Source: OMPR01 sp965183835
Lineage (GTDB): Bacteria > Pseudomonadota > Alphaproteobacteria > Rhodobacterales > Rhodobacteraceae
NCBI GenBank assembly: GCA_965183835.1
Contig: CBCYME010000004.1
Span: 310,001-374,000, forward strand
Length of the DNA: 64,000 nt
Direction: 5' to 3'
A program made the translations under genes and the position numbers. Shown here one piece after another: positions 18,632-27,248 of the stretch. Each line of letters starts with the position of its first letter. The first letter of the stretch is position 1. The notes under the pieces are model-generated. The model ran no database searches. It was not told the DNA's origin and saw only the letters and a program-made list of their open reading frames with translations.

Positions 18632-18812
18632 GCCCCCACGATAGCAGCAAAACCAAACCAGAGGACGCCGGTTTTCGGGCGTTAATGTCATTTTTCACAA
18701 ATGATCTTGGGGCGGATCTTGGGTTGGCGCATTTGCGGTAGGTCAAAGACGCCGGGGGGCAGGATCCTGTCTGATGCCAGATAACGGATGCGAACAGAAA
18801 AGGACTACGAAA

Positions 18813-19130
18813 ATGTTGGAAATTTCTGCACAACAAGTGGCGCAAGTTGCGATGATGGCGCGCGAATTGGGACGGGCCGAGGGCGAGTTACGCGCGTTCA
18901 TTGATCGCATCAGCGTCGATGGGCAGGCCGAATTGGTCGCCATCATGTGGATCGGGCGCGACAGCTTTGATGCACAAGACTGGGCCGAAGCCGTTGCCAC
19001 CGCCCGGGCCGAGGCCTCGACCCCCTGCGCCGATTACCTGATCGGAACACCACATCTGTCGGATCATCTGGAAAACGGGTTGGACGCGCTTGGCATTTCT
19101 GCCGAGGATGTCGAAAACGATCTGATGTAA
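18813..19130 (+). CDS. DUF3775 family protein
   Basis: 105-residue acidic protein matching DUF3775 as I remember it: LEISAQQVAQVAMMARELG, ELRAFIDRISVDGQAELVAIMWIGR, then YLIGTPHLSDHLENGLDALG. Function unknown. ATG 18813 is preceded by AAAAGGA at 18798-18804. It is a stand-alone gene ending in a bidirectional hairpin. Confidence 0.85.
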   Translation: MLEISAQQVAQVAMMARELGRAEGELRAFIDRISVDGQAELVAIMWIGRDSFDAQDWAEAVATARAEASTPCADYLIGTPHLSDHLENGLDALGISAEDVENDLM

Positions 19131-19145
19131 TACCAGAATTGGGAT

Positions 19146-19177
19146 GCCCTCTCCGAATATCAACCTTCGGAAAGGGC
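19146..19177. terminator. hairpin shared by two convergent genes
   Basis: GCCCTCTCCGAA, 8-nt loop, TTCGGAAAGGGC: a 12-position stem with one mismatch, midway between the convergent DUF3775 and saccharopine dehydrogenase genes. No strong T-run on either side. Confidence 0.6.
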
Positions 19178-19197
19178 AGTCTTAACAAACGCCTAGC

Positions 19198-20340
19198 TTA
19201 GGCGCCGTGATCCACGACCTGCAAATGCTGGGCCAAGGTGTCGACTTCAGACATCCAAGCGTCGACCAACTTCTGATCGTTCGGCGCGGCATGCACACCG
19301 GCAGAAATCTTGCCACCCATCACGGCCTCAATGGCCAATGACACAGGGATCGACACCAAACGGGCCATCGCGGTGCCGTTCTCATCCCCCCATGCATCCA
19401 TCACATAGGTCTTGTGCCACGCGACGGTATCGCCCTTTTCGGCCTTGAGACTGACGCACATCACAACCCGATCCGGTTCGCCCTCGTCATAGGCGTTTTC
19501 AGCCCAGAACTGATCGGACATCTCAACCAGACGCGCATCCCCTTCGGGACCTGACAGGCTTTCAACCTCTTTGAACACACCATCCCAGGCTTCGGTCCAG
19601 CCATTCAGACGCAGAGTGCCGCGTACGAATTCTTTGACCGGCCATTTTTCGTCGAAATGATACTGCGCCATGAACGGCAGCGAATCCCGGTTCGGATAGA
19701 CCTCAAAGCTTTCGGGCGTCGGCAGCGGCGCCTCATAGCTCGAAATTGCATCCCAAGGCCGGGCCACATCAAACGGTTCGTAGTTTCGGATCGACTTAGA
19801 GGGCGAGCGTAGCGCCTTGAGCACACCCAAAGGCGACCAGCTGAATTTATACCGGAACGGGTTCTCGTGTTTCGGAATGCCGCCACAATAGGAAATAAAG
19901 CTCAGGTGGTTTTCGTCGTCATACGCATCAGACGCGCGATATTGTTCGACCAAAGTATGGGCCATCAGGTGGTCGATACCGGGGTCCAACCCCACCTCGT
20001 TCACCAGCGTAACACCAGCCGCACGGGCTTTGTCATCCAAGGCCCGCATTTCCGGCGCGATATAGGACGAACTGACAAAGTTAGCGCCCTTGGCGATGGC
20101 CAATTCAGCCACCGGCACATGCCAATCGCCGGGCAACATCGACACCACAACATCGTCTTGGGCCAAAACCGCGCCCAAGGCGTTGATATCAAAGGCCCGG
20201 ATGTCCTGCGTCAGATCACCGACCGCTTCTTGAGCCTTTTCAACCGTTCTGTTCCAGACGGTCACGGGATGCCCTGCCTCGATCAGGCGGCGCAGGCCGG
20301 GAATGGCCGACAGGCCGGTGCCACACCAGTGGATTGTCAT
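19198..20340 (-). CDS. saccharopine dehydrogenase family protein (glutamate-forming type)
   Basis: 380-residue NAD(P)-dependent oxidoreductase. The N-terminal Rossmann region is WCGTGLSAIPGLRRLIEAGH. The signature NEVGLDPGIDHLMAH matches the Lys9/saccharopine reductase branch, which interconverts saccharopine with glutamate and aminoadipate semialdehyde. A second enzyme of the pathway, the lysine-forming Lys1 type, lies two genes upstream in the same operon, so together they could convert lysine to aminoadipate semialdehyde. Last gene of the operon, ending at a shared hairpin. Confidence 0.88.
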   Translation of the reverse strand: MTIHWCGTGLSAIPGLRRLIEAGHPVTVWNRTVEKAQEAVGDLTQDIRAFDINALGAVLAQDDVVVSMLPGDWHVPVAELAIAKGANFVSSSYIAPEMRALDDKARAAGVTLVNEVGLDPGIDHLMAHTLVEQYRASDAYDDENHLSFISYCGGIPKHENPFRYKFSWSPLGVLKALRSPSKSIRNYEPFDVARPWDAISSYEAPLPTPESFEVYPNRDSLPFMAQYHFDEKWPVKEFVRGTLRLNGWTEAWDGVFKEVESLSGPEGDARLVEMSDQFWAENAYDEGEPDRVVMCVSLKAEKGDTVAWHKTYVMDAWGDENGTAMARLVSIPVSLAIEAVMGGKISAGVHAAPNDQKLVDAWMSEVDTLAQHLQVVDHGA

Positions 20341-20353
20341 TTCGTTGTCTCCC

Positions 20354-20602
20354 TTATCCGAATTTTAGTTTGGCCGTGACGATGGTCAAAACCGCCATCA
20401 CCGCGCAGACATTGGCCAAGATCAGCGGCAGATCGCCCACCATCAGCCCATAGGCCAGCCACAAAGAAACCGTCAGCAAAAACATCAGGTTCGACGGCAG
20501 CGATAGCCCCGAGGTATCGCGCGTCGACCAAGCCTTCCACGCCTGTGGTATCCAACAGACCGTGCCAAGGATGGCCGCCAAAAAACCAACATACTGCTCC
20601 AT
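20354..20602 (-). CDS. SemiSWEET/PQ-loop half-transporter
   Basis: 82-residue membrane protein with three hydrophobic helices and the PQ-loop at the end of helix 1 (CWIPQAWKAWSTRDTSGLSL), as in bacterial SemiSWEETs, which work as dimers. I start at MEQYVGFL (ATG 20602), one nt after the stop of the lysine-forming saccharopine dehydrogenase; an in-frame start at 20638 would lie inside that gene. Known SemiSWEETs carry sugars, but eukaryotic PQ-loop proteins include cystine and cationic amino acid carriers. Its position between two lysine-pathway genes makes an amino-acid substrate worth testing. Confidence 0.88.
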   Translation of the reverse strand: MEQYVGFLAAILGTVCWIPQAWKAWSTRDTSGLSLPSNLMFLLTVSLWLAYGLMVGDLPLILANVCAVMAVLTIVTAKLKFG

Positions 20603-20603
20603 C

Positions 20604-21659
20604 TTAGAGGTCCTGCATGTGGTGTTTGAATGTTGCATCGGCCCGTCCCCAGACGCCTGTATCCAGATCGGTGAGGGTCAACAGCGAGGTGAGCAATTGC
20701 CCGGCATAATCATGCGAGCTTTCGACCGGCAGCATCGAAGGCAGATTATCAATCGCCATGACATCCAGCACTGGGGCATCCGCAACCCGCAATGCAGGCG
20801 CATCCCATGTGGTGGCGCGATCATAGACCGGAACCGGGTTGTAATCGCTGTCCGGGTCACAGGCGACATCGCCGATCGCGGTCAGCTTACGGTCCGCATC
20901 CAGCGCAGATTGCGGTACAAAAACCGGCGTACCGGGGCGCGCAAAAATGCAGTTCAGGAACAGATCGTGGTTCAGAATTTCGGGAAATGGACCACCGCTG
21001 GCTGTCTCGGCCATGTCCCATTTGGTGACTGTGACACCCATGGCTTCGCACAGATCGGCCGCGCCGGTCCCAACACGCCCCAGCGCCCCGATAACAATCG
21101 CGGTTGGCCGCCCCGCCCCGATTGCATCCAGTTCCGCGCCCAGTTCGCTCAGCAGCGCATCCTTGCCGGGATACACGCCGACCGGGCCACAGATGTCGCC
21201 ACGTTGCTGCGCGACCCACGCCTTTAACGTCACCGCAGCGCCAGCATAGCCCGCCCAATAGCCAAAGGCCGCAACCCGGCGCCCGGCTTCGTCGACCAAG
21301 TACTCCAGATCATACAGCGTGCCACCGCCCGCCTTGAACCGCTCTAGCAAAGCCTTGCCGGAATGCTGCCCCTTAAAGGCATGACCAAACATGATGTGTT
21401 TGTGGGGCAGGGGCGTGCCGTCTTCGGGCAGTTCTTTCAGGCCAAAGATGATCGCATCCGACGGCGCATCAGGCCACGTGTTTTCAGCCGCGATCTCACA
21501 ACCCGCATCGCGATAGCCCTGCATCGGGATCGCGCGCACGCTGCTGTCTTCGACGGTCACGCGAATACCAGCATCCAACAGCGCTTTGGCCCCTTCGGGG
21601 GTCAATCCCACCCGGTCTTCATTCGGGCGTTGTTCGGCCCGCACCCAGAGATGTGTCAT
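20604..21659 (-). CDS. saccharopine dehydrogenase (NAD, L-lysine-forming type)
   Basis: 351-residue protein of the AlaDH/PNT-like Lys1 family. It opens with LWVRAEQRPNEDRVGLTPEG, has the catalytic-region lysine in IIFGLKEL and the histidine in HIMFGHAFKGQ, and a Rossmann segment AIVIGALGRVGTGA. The reaction is reversible: lysine plus 2-oxoglutarate with NADH gives saccharopine. With the second saccharopine dehydrogenase two genes downstream it forms a two-enzyme saccharopine route. It starts 14 nt after the GST gene. Confidence 0.92.
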   Translation of the reverse strand: MTHLWVRAEQRPNEDRVGLTPEGAKALLDAGIRVTVEDSSVRAIPMQGYRDAGCEIAAENTWPDAPSDAIIFGLKELPEDGTPLPHKHIMFGHAFKGQHSGKALLERFKAGGGTLYDLEYLVDEAGRRVAAFGYWAGYAGAAVTLKAWVAQQRGDICGPVGVYPGKDALLSELGAELDAIGAGRPTAIVIGALGRVGTGAADLCEAMGVTVTKWDMAETASGGPFPEILNHDLFLNCIFARPGTPVFVPQSALDADRKLTAIGDVACDPDSDYNPVPVYDRATTWDAPALRVADAPVLDVMAIDNLPSMLPVESSHDYAGQLLTSLLTLTDLDTGVWGRADATFKHHMQDL

Positions 21660-21673
21660 GTCTCGTCCTTTAT

Positions 21674-22288
21674 TCAGAGCATTTCAGCGGCTTTGACCGC
21701 CTGAACCGAGGCGCGCGCCTCCATAGCGTCGCGAAACGCGAGGATTTTGGGGAACTGGGACACGTCGACGCCATCCCCCTCTAACCAGCTGCACACAACG
21801 TACAAATAGCAATCGGCCAGACTGATCTGATCGCCCAAAACAAACGGCCCACGCAGGCCATTTGTTTCGATATAGGCGCAAGATGCGGTCATGGTCGCGG
21901 GCACCTTGGCCTTCATATCCGACCAGCTGCCCTTTTTGTCTGCCCAGCGGCTGCCGCGCATTTTGTGGGCGTGGTTCACGTGCATGGTTGAGGCGAGGTA
22001 ATACATCACCTCCCGCATCCGCGCAGCCATGATCGGATCACTTGGAACCAACCCGGCCTCTGGGGCCACAGCAGCCACGTAATCCAACAACGCGCCGGTT
22101 TCCGTCAGAATGCCCCCATCCACAATCAACGCTGGCACGCGGCCTTTGGGATTGATCTGGGCATAACCGGTTTTGGTCTGTTCCCCGTTGGCAAAGTCCA
22201 ACCTGATCGCCTCGTACTCTAACCCAGCTTCTTGCAAAGCAATGGCGACGGCGATCGAAATGGTTCCAGGCGCATAATAAAGCTGCAT
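21674..22288 (-). CDS. glutathione S-transferase family protein
   Basis: 204 residues: N-terminal thioredoxin-like domain (MQLYYAPGTISIAVAIALQE, cis-Pro in KGRVPALIV, TETGALLDYV) and an all-helical C-terminal domain (LGDQISLADCYLYVV). This is the bacterial beta-like GST layout. It sits between the histidine phosphatase and saccharopine dehydrogenase genes with gaps of 12 and 14 nt, so it is co-transcribed with them. Substrate unknown; aldehyde detoxification linked to aminoadipate semialdehyde is only a guess. Confidence 0.9.
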   Translation of the reverse strand: MQLYYAPGTISIAVAIALQEAGLEYEAIRLDFANGEQTKTGYAQINPKGRVPALIVDGGILTETGALLDYVAAVAPEAGLVPSDPIMAARMREVMYYLASTMHVNHAHKMRGSRWADKKGSWSDMKAKVPATMTASCAYIETNGLRGPFVLGDQISLADCYLYVVCSWLEGDGVDVSQFPKILAFRDAMEARASVQAVKAAEML

Positions 22289-22300
22289 CAGAGACTCCGT

Positions 22301-22951
22301 TCAGAGATGTGTTTGTGCATAGTGCCGCTCTGGGGTCTCCAGATGCGGAACGGCGTTGAACAGCACCGGGCTAAGATGCGTGCCAATCGGGAACAGACGA
22401 TGCATCGACGTGTTCATGATGGCAAGAGCGATGCGCGCCATAGATGGAGTATCCAATCCCATCGCCTGACGCATCACCATCGAAATCAACCCGCCCGATG
22501 TCACAACAATCGCCGGACCTGCCCCGGCTGAAATTTCGCGCAGCGCCTCGGTCACGCGCGTCTCAAAATTCTCAAAGCTCTCGGGTGGGTTTTCGATCTC
22601 GCCTTTTTGCCAAGCGGCAAAGACGTAAGGCAAATGTTCGATGAACCCCTCACGCTCGGTTGGGATCGCAACACCGTGCTGCTGTTCCAGCAATGTGGCC
22701 AGATTGAAGTACTCGATCTCGTTCAGGCGCGCGTCTTGTGTCGGCGCATCCAAGCCCATGCCTGCCGCCGTTTCCAGATGGCGCGTTAAGGTGCCTGAAA
22801 ACACCCGTGGGTGATGGGCGTGGCTGTCCCGCAGATGGGCGCCCAACCATTGGGCCTGTTGATGACCCAACGGGCTCAATTTATCGTAGCTTTCTTCGTC
22901 GCGGGCTTCGGTGTTGGCCTGACCATGACGGATCAAAGTGATATGAGACAT
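22301..22951 (-). CDS. histidine phosphatase family protein
   Basis: 216-residue phosphoglycerate-mutase-like phosphatase with the catalytic LIRHGQAN at the N-terminus, a second basic residue region FSGTLTRHLETA and a late conserved VVTSGGLISMVM in place of the more usual SHGG. I use ATG 22951 with GAGGAG upstream; the longer frame to 23017 adds no conserved sequence. First gene of the leftward operon with the saccharopine genes. Substrate unknown. Confidence 0.88.
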   Translation of the reverse strand: MSHITLIRHGQANTEARDEESYDKLSPLGHQQAQWLGAHLRDSHAHHPRVFSGTLTRHLETAAGMGLDAPTQDARLNEIEYFNLATLLEQQHGVAIPTEREGFIEHLPYVFAAWQKGEIENPPESFENFETRVTEALREISAGAGPAIVVTSGGLISMVMRQAMGLDTPSMARIALAIMNTSMHRLFPIGTHLSPVLFNAVPHLETPERHYAQTHL

Positions 22952-23133
22952 TCTGCAGCGCTCCTCGTTACGCCCAAGTCTTAGGGGGGATGTGCGCGGG
23001 GAACCAGAGCCTGTCACAGGGTATTTGAGAGTATTTGCGAAAAACGTCAGGGCGGGACGCGTTGCCTCTTGCGAGCGTGCAGCGCGACGATACCTTGGAC
23101 TGCAAGATGACCGAATGAACGGGGAAGATCACC

Positions 23134-24318
23134 ATGACAGTGAATGCACAGCGGTTTCTCAAAGATCTGCATGATCTGCGGCAGTTCGGGGCCTCAGGCG
23201 TCGGCAAAGGCGTTGTGCGTCCCGCGTTTTCCCCCGCAGACATCGCCGCCCGTCAATGGTTGGCCGAGCGCATGGTGGATGCAGGCCTGCGCCCGCATTT
23301 TGATCCGGTGGGAAACCTCTTTGGCTTGGCCGACGAGCCATCGCTTTTGATGGGGTCGCATTCCGACAGCCAACCCGAAGGCGGCTGGCTCGATGGCGCA
23401 TTAGGTGTGATTGCCGCGCTCGAAGTCGCGCGCAGCAGTGACGTGCCCATTTCTGTCGTCAGCTTTCAGGACGAAGAGGGACGGTTCGGCGTCACAACCG
23501 GCTCTGAGATCTGGTCCGGGGGTCTGGCGCTGGACGTGGCGGATGGATTTGCCGACCACAGCGGCGTGACACTGGCCCAAGCCCGCTCCGAGATGGCCCA
23601 TCTGACCGGCGATTTCGTCGATCCGGCGCAATTCACCGGCTATGTCGAAATGCACATCGAACAGGGCCCAACACTGGATCGCGAGGGCGAACAGATCGGC
23701 GTAGTGACCGATATCGTTGGCATTCGCGACATGAAGATCACCTTTGATGGGCAGCAAAACCACGCAGGCACCACGCCCATGCACATGCGTCAGGATGCGT
23801 TTCAAGCCCTGTCACGGTTCAACACCTTGCTGAACGACCGCTTTTGCAACGTGGTCACCCCGCGCACGGTCTGGACCATCGGGCATGTGAGCCTGCACCC
23901 CAACGCCTCCTCAATCGTGCCCGGGCGGGTGACCTTTTCGATGCAATGGCGCGATGGTGACGCTGATCGTCTCGCCCGAATGGAAGAGATCATTTTTGCC
24001 ACCGCCCAAGAGGTGGCCGATGAAACACAAACAGAGATGTCGCACGGCCCGCTCTTGGGTCTTGAGCCCGTGGCCATGGACCGACGGATGCGGGACGCGT
24101 TGGAAACCGGGGCTGAAATCGTTGCACCGGGCAAATGGCGGCGGATGCCCTCGGGGGCGTTGCACGACGCCACCAATGTATCACGGCTGATGCCGGTGGC
24201 GATGCTGTTTGTGCCCTCGATCAACGGGATCAGCCATGATTTTGCCGAGGACACTGCCGAGGCGGATTTGGTCGCCGGGCTCAAGGTTCTGGCGCAGGCC
24301 GTGCAGGGCATGAGATAG
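23134..24318 (+). CDS. M20 family zinc amidohydrolase (hydantoinase/carbamoylase type)
   Basis: 394-residue enzyme of the allantoate amidohydrolase/N-carbamoyl-L-amino acid hydrolase group. Dinuclear metal ligands are seen in GSHSDSQPEGGWLDGALG, QDEEGRFG and EMHIEQGP. The dimer or substrate region NHAGTTPMHMR is typical. It hydrolyses the amide of a carbamoyl or ureido amino acid; the exact substrate (carbamoyl amino acid, ureidoglycolate, allantoate) is not decidable. It is transcribed away from the phosphatase operon and precedes a GDSL hydrolase by about 115 nt. Confidence 0.9.
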   Translation: MTVNAQRFLKDLHDLRQFGASGVGKGVVRPAFSPADIAARQWLAERMVDAGLRPHFDPVGNLFGLADEPSLLMGSHSDSQPEGGWLDGALGVIAALEVARSSDVPISVVSFQDEEGRFGVTTGSEIWSGGLALDVADGFADHSGVTLAQARSEMAHLTGDFVDPAQFTGYVEMHIEQGPTLDREGEQIGVVTDIVGIRDMKITFDGQQNHAGTTPMHMRQDAFQALSRFNTLLNDRFCNVVTPRTVWTIGHVSLHPNASSIVPGRVTFSMQWRDGDADRLARMEEIIFATAQEVADETQTEMSHGPLLGLEPVAMDRRMRDALETGAEIVAPGKWRRMPSGALHDATNVSRLMPVAMLFVPSINGISHDFAEDTAEADLVAGLKVLAQAVQGMR

Positions 24319-24433
24319 CGGTTTGGCCTGCGCATTTTCCCGCGCGCGTGCCATGATGTTGCCAGCTTTGTCTGACAGGTGTCGGACTGTGCGAATAATT
24401 TGCAGTAAATTTGTTAGAAGGGCGCGGCGCCTG

Positions 24434-25177
24434 ATGCTCAAGAAATCTGTTCTTTTTGTTGCTCTGTTGTTGGGGCTGGCGACCTGTCAGGGCGCTGTGT
24501 CCAAAGACAGTCAGGTGCGCATTCTCGCCATCGGGGATTCGCTGATGGCGTGGAATTCGGTTCTCGGCAGCTCCATCCCCAAAGTGATTGCCGAGGAACT
24601 GAACGAACCTGTGATCGATCATTCGGTCAGCGGGGCACGGATGCTCACCCGCGATTACAGCCCCGACAAAAAGGGCTTTGCCGTGCCCTATCAGTACGAA
24701 AAAGGCCCATGGGATTGGGTGGTTGTGACCGGCGGCGGCAATGATCTGTTGTTTGGATGCGGCTGCGGACGCTGTGACAAAGTCATGGATCAGATGATCT
24801 CCAAGGATGGGCTCAGCGGCCAAATCCCCGACCTGTTCCGCCGCATTCGTGCGGATGGGGCGCGGGTGCTGTACAGTGGCTATTTGCGCAGTCCGAAACT
24901 GCTGACCCCGATTGAACACTGCAAAGACGATGGCGACGAGATGGAGGCCCGCATTGCGCGGCTTGCGGGTCAGGAAGAAGGCATTGTTTTTGCCTCTATG
25001 GCGCATATCGTGCCGCCCGGTGGCTTTACCTATTTCGCGCCGGATCTGATCCACCCCGCGCGCAAAACCAGCCGCCTGATTGGCGAACGCCTATCCCGGA
25101 TTATCCGTGATTTTGATGCCAAGGACAAAGAGCGGGCGTCCAGCGATCCTGAACGCCCTGGCATTTTATCCGAGTAA
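24434..25177 (+). CDS. SGNH/GDSL hydrolase, exported
   Basis: 247 residues. A hydrophobic N-terminal signal (LKKSVLFVALLLGLATCQG) suggests export; the Cys there makes an imperfect lipobox (LATC). Block I is AIGDSLMAW (Ser), block III GGGNDLLFG, block V DLIHPARK (Asp-His), so the triad is complete. A cysteine-rich loop GCGCGRCDK after block III is unusual and may form disulfides. The start chosen is ATG 24434. The last 12 nt overlap the convergent DUF1330 gene. Esterase, lipase or deacetylase activity are possible. Confidence 0.86.
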   Translation: MLKKSVLFVALLLGLATCQGAVSKDSQVRILAIGDSLMAWNSVLGSSIPKVIAEELNEPVIDHSVSGARMLTRDYSPDKKGFAVPYQYEKGPWDWVVVTGGGNDLLFGCGCGRCDKVMDQMISKDGLSGQIPDLFRRIRADGARVLYSGYLRSPKLLTPIEHCKDDGDEMEARIARLAGQEEGIVFASMAHIVPPGGFTYFAPDLIHPARKTSRLIGERLSRIIRDFDAKDKERASSDPERPGILSE

Positions 25178-25447
25178 CAGGATTTCCGTTTCACCGGCGC
25201 TGCGACGCAGGGCATGCAGATCGGCCAGCTCCGGGTCATTGATCCAAGCGCGTGCCGCATCCGCATCGGGAAAGGACAACAACGCCGCAACTGTTGGAAT
25301 GCTGGGGTTCCCATCCAGCGCGCTTGCGTTTGGGGTTGCGGTTTCCACCTTGCCGCCATGGCGGGCCAGCGCCGCACCCGCGCCTTCGCGATATTGGCCA
25401 AGCGCCTCGGGATTGGTGACATTGGCTTTGAACAGGGCATAAGTCAT
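25166..25447 (-). CDS. DUF1330-like small protein
   Basis: 93-residue protein resembling the DUF1330 dimeric alpha-beta barrel family: MTYALFKANVTNPEALGQYREG, then ARHGGKV and FPDADAARAWINDPE. GGAGACC precedes ATG 25447. It is divergent from the LysR regulator (61 nt apart), which probably controls it, and its 3-prime end overlaps the convergent GDSL gene by 12 nt. Function unknown. Confidence 0.82.
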   Translation of the reverse strand: MTYALFKANVTNPEALGQYREGAGAALARHGGKVETATPNASALDGNPSIPTVAALLSFPDADAARAWINDPELADLHALRRSAGETEILLLG

Positions 25448-25508
25448 TTCAGGTCTCCGTGTGTTGTGATGAACAGGATCTAGGCCGTGCCCTAAGGAGG
25501 AAAAACGC

Positions 25509-26411
25509 GTGTCTTTGCATGTGCTCCATGCAATTGTGCATGTCATGGACTGGGATGATCTGAAAATGGTCCTTGCCGTGGTGCGCGCAGGGACATTGGC
25601 GGGGGCCAGCGAAACGCTGGGCGTCAACTATACCACCGTGGCCCGTCGGATCAGCCGGATTGAGACGGCGTTGGGCCAACGGTTGTTTGACCGTCTGCCC
25701 GATGGATATCACCCGACCGATACAGGCCAGATCGTGGCCGATCACGCGGCCCGGATGGAGGTGGAACAGAACGCTCTGCTGCGCAGCCTGCAAGGGCAGG
25801 ATCAAACTCTAACGGGCCCGCTTGTTATCACCGCCCCGCAATTGCTGATCGGGCCGCATATCGCGCCGGTGCTGGATCGGTTCACCCAGATGCACCCGGA
25901 TGTCTCGCTCCACCTGCGCGCCAGCAATGAATTGCTTGATCTCTCGAAACGGCAGGCTGATCTGGCCATTCGCATCAGCCGCACGCCGGGGGATAGCCTG
26001 ATGGGGGTGCGCTTGTGCGAACAACACACCGCCAGCTTTGCCGCACCCGAGGTGGCGGACCGTATCGCCAAGGACCCGCAGGCCCCGATTGACTGGATCG
26101 TCTATGAACAGGCCCCAACCGTGCCCAAAGGCGTGTCAGACACCTATCCGAATGCCCGCGTGCGGCTGGTTTTTGATGATATGGCGGCCATGATCGGCGC
26201 AGCGCAGGCGGGACTGGGTGTTCTCAGAACACCGATGTTTCTGGGCCGCGCCACCGCAGGTCTGGTTCAGGTGCCGGTCCTGCCACCACAATCTTATGCC
26301 GATATCTGGGTCGTGGCCCATCGTGACCTCTGGCACGCCGCCAAGGTCAAAGCCTTTCGCCAAGAACTGGTGCAGGGGTTCAAGGCAAACCGCGCTTGTT
26401 TCGTGGCCTAA
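25509..26411 (+). CDS. LysR family transcriptional regulator, GTG start
   Basis: 300-residue LysR regulator. The winged helix-turn-helix lies at about 13-75 (DDLKMVLAVVRAGTLAGASETLGVNYTTVARRISRIE) and the effector domain at about 100-295. I choose GTG 25509 because a perfect AAGGAGG (25494-25500) lies 8 nt upstream; the next ATG (25545), which gives the more usual family start MDWDDL, has no SD. An imperfect palindrome ATGCAATTGTGCAT lies between the two starts. The divergent DUF1330 gene is the likely target. Confidence 0.88.
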   Translation: MSLHVLHAIVHVMDWDDLKMVLAVVRAGTLAGASETLGVNYTTVARRISRIETALGQRLFDRLPDGYHPTDTGQIVADHAARMEVEQNALLRSLQGQDQTLTGPLVITAPQLLIGPHIAPVLDRFTQMHPDVSLHLRASNELLDLSKRQADLAIRISRTPGDSLMGVRLCEQHTASFAAPEVADRIAKDPQAPIDWIVYEQAPTVPKGVSDTYPNARVRLVFDDMAAMIGAAQAGLGVLRTPMFLGRATAGLVQVPVLPPQSYADIWVVAHRDLWHAAKVKAFRQELVQGFKANRACFVA

Positions 26412-26543
26412 GACGGGTCTAAACCCGAGCCGCCGGTTTCACATCAATCATCGGTGATTGCGCCAACCAATCCGGCGCATCCCAACCAGATCACCGTCGA
26501 ACGCGCATCAAATGGTGCACCCAAGGCCTAGAGCATCACGCCC

Positions 26544-27248
26544 TTACCGCCAAACAACATCGCCCAAAAAGATATAGCCCGCGCCATAGATCGTTTTGAT
26601 CAGGCGGGGGTTTTTCGGGTCTTCTTTCAATTTGGTCCGCAGGCGGGAAATCCGCACATCCATGGCCCGGTCAAAGCTTTCACCCGCCGCCCCGCCCAAC
26701 ATTTCCTGCATCTGGGCCCGGCTAATCAGGCGCTTGGGGCTTTCCAAAAACAACCGCAACACTTCGCTTTCCGCATGGCTGAAGGTCGTCTCGGCCCCGG
26801 TGCCATCCTCTAACACATAGCGATCAAAATGCGCGGTCCAGCCGTTGAATTCAGCCGTGTTCCCGGCCTGCACCACAGCGCTGCGTGCACCCCGCAACCG
26901 CGCCCGGATGCGGGCGACAACCTCGGCAGGGTCAAACGGTTTGGTGATGTAATCATCCGCGCCCAGCTCTAAACCGGTCACACGATCCTGCACCTGCGCG
27001 CGCCCGGAAATGATGATCACCGCCGCACCCTGTTCCAGCGCCAAACGGTGCACCAAGGTCAAACCGTCCGTATCCGGCAACGACAGATCCACCAGACACA
27101 CATCCGGCGTCACCCGCTTTAACGAGGCCTCAAATTCCCGCGCTCGGGCAAAGCTCTGGGTGCGAAACCCGGCCTCTTCCAGCACATCGGTCAGGATCTG
27201 CCGGATCTCGGGTTCATCATCCAGAATGGTAACAAGCGGAGCACTCAT
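26544..27248 (-). CDS. OmpR-type response regulator
   Basis: 234-residue response regulator. The receiver domain (about 5-120) has the acidic pair in ILDDEPE, the phospho-acceptor Asp in VCLVDLSLPD, and Lys in YITKPFDP. The DNA-binding winged helix (about 135-230) ends with ISRLRTKLKEDPKNPRLIKTI. Its start overlaps the kinase stop by 4 nt. With the kinase it lies divergent from the acyl-CoA synthetase/ABC operon and is the natural candidate to control it. Confidence 0.92.
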   Translation of the reverse strand: MSAPLVTILDDEPEIRQILTDVLEEAGFRTQSFARAREFEASLKRVTPDVCLVDLSLPDTDGLTLVHRLALEQGAAVIIISGRAQVQDRVTGLELGADDYITKPFDPAEVVARIRARLRGARSAVVQAGNTAEFNGWTAHFDRYVLEDGTGAETTFSHAESEVLRLFLESPKRLISRAQMQEMLGGAAGESFDRAMDVRISRLRTKLKEDPKNPRLIKTIYGAGYIFLGDVVWR

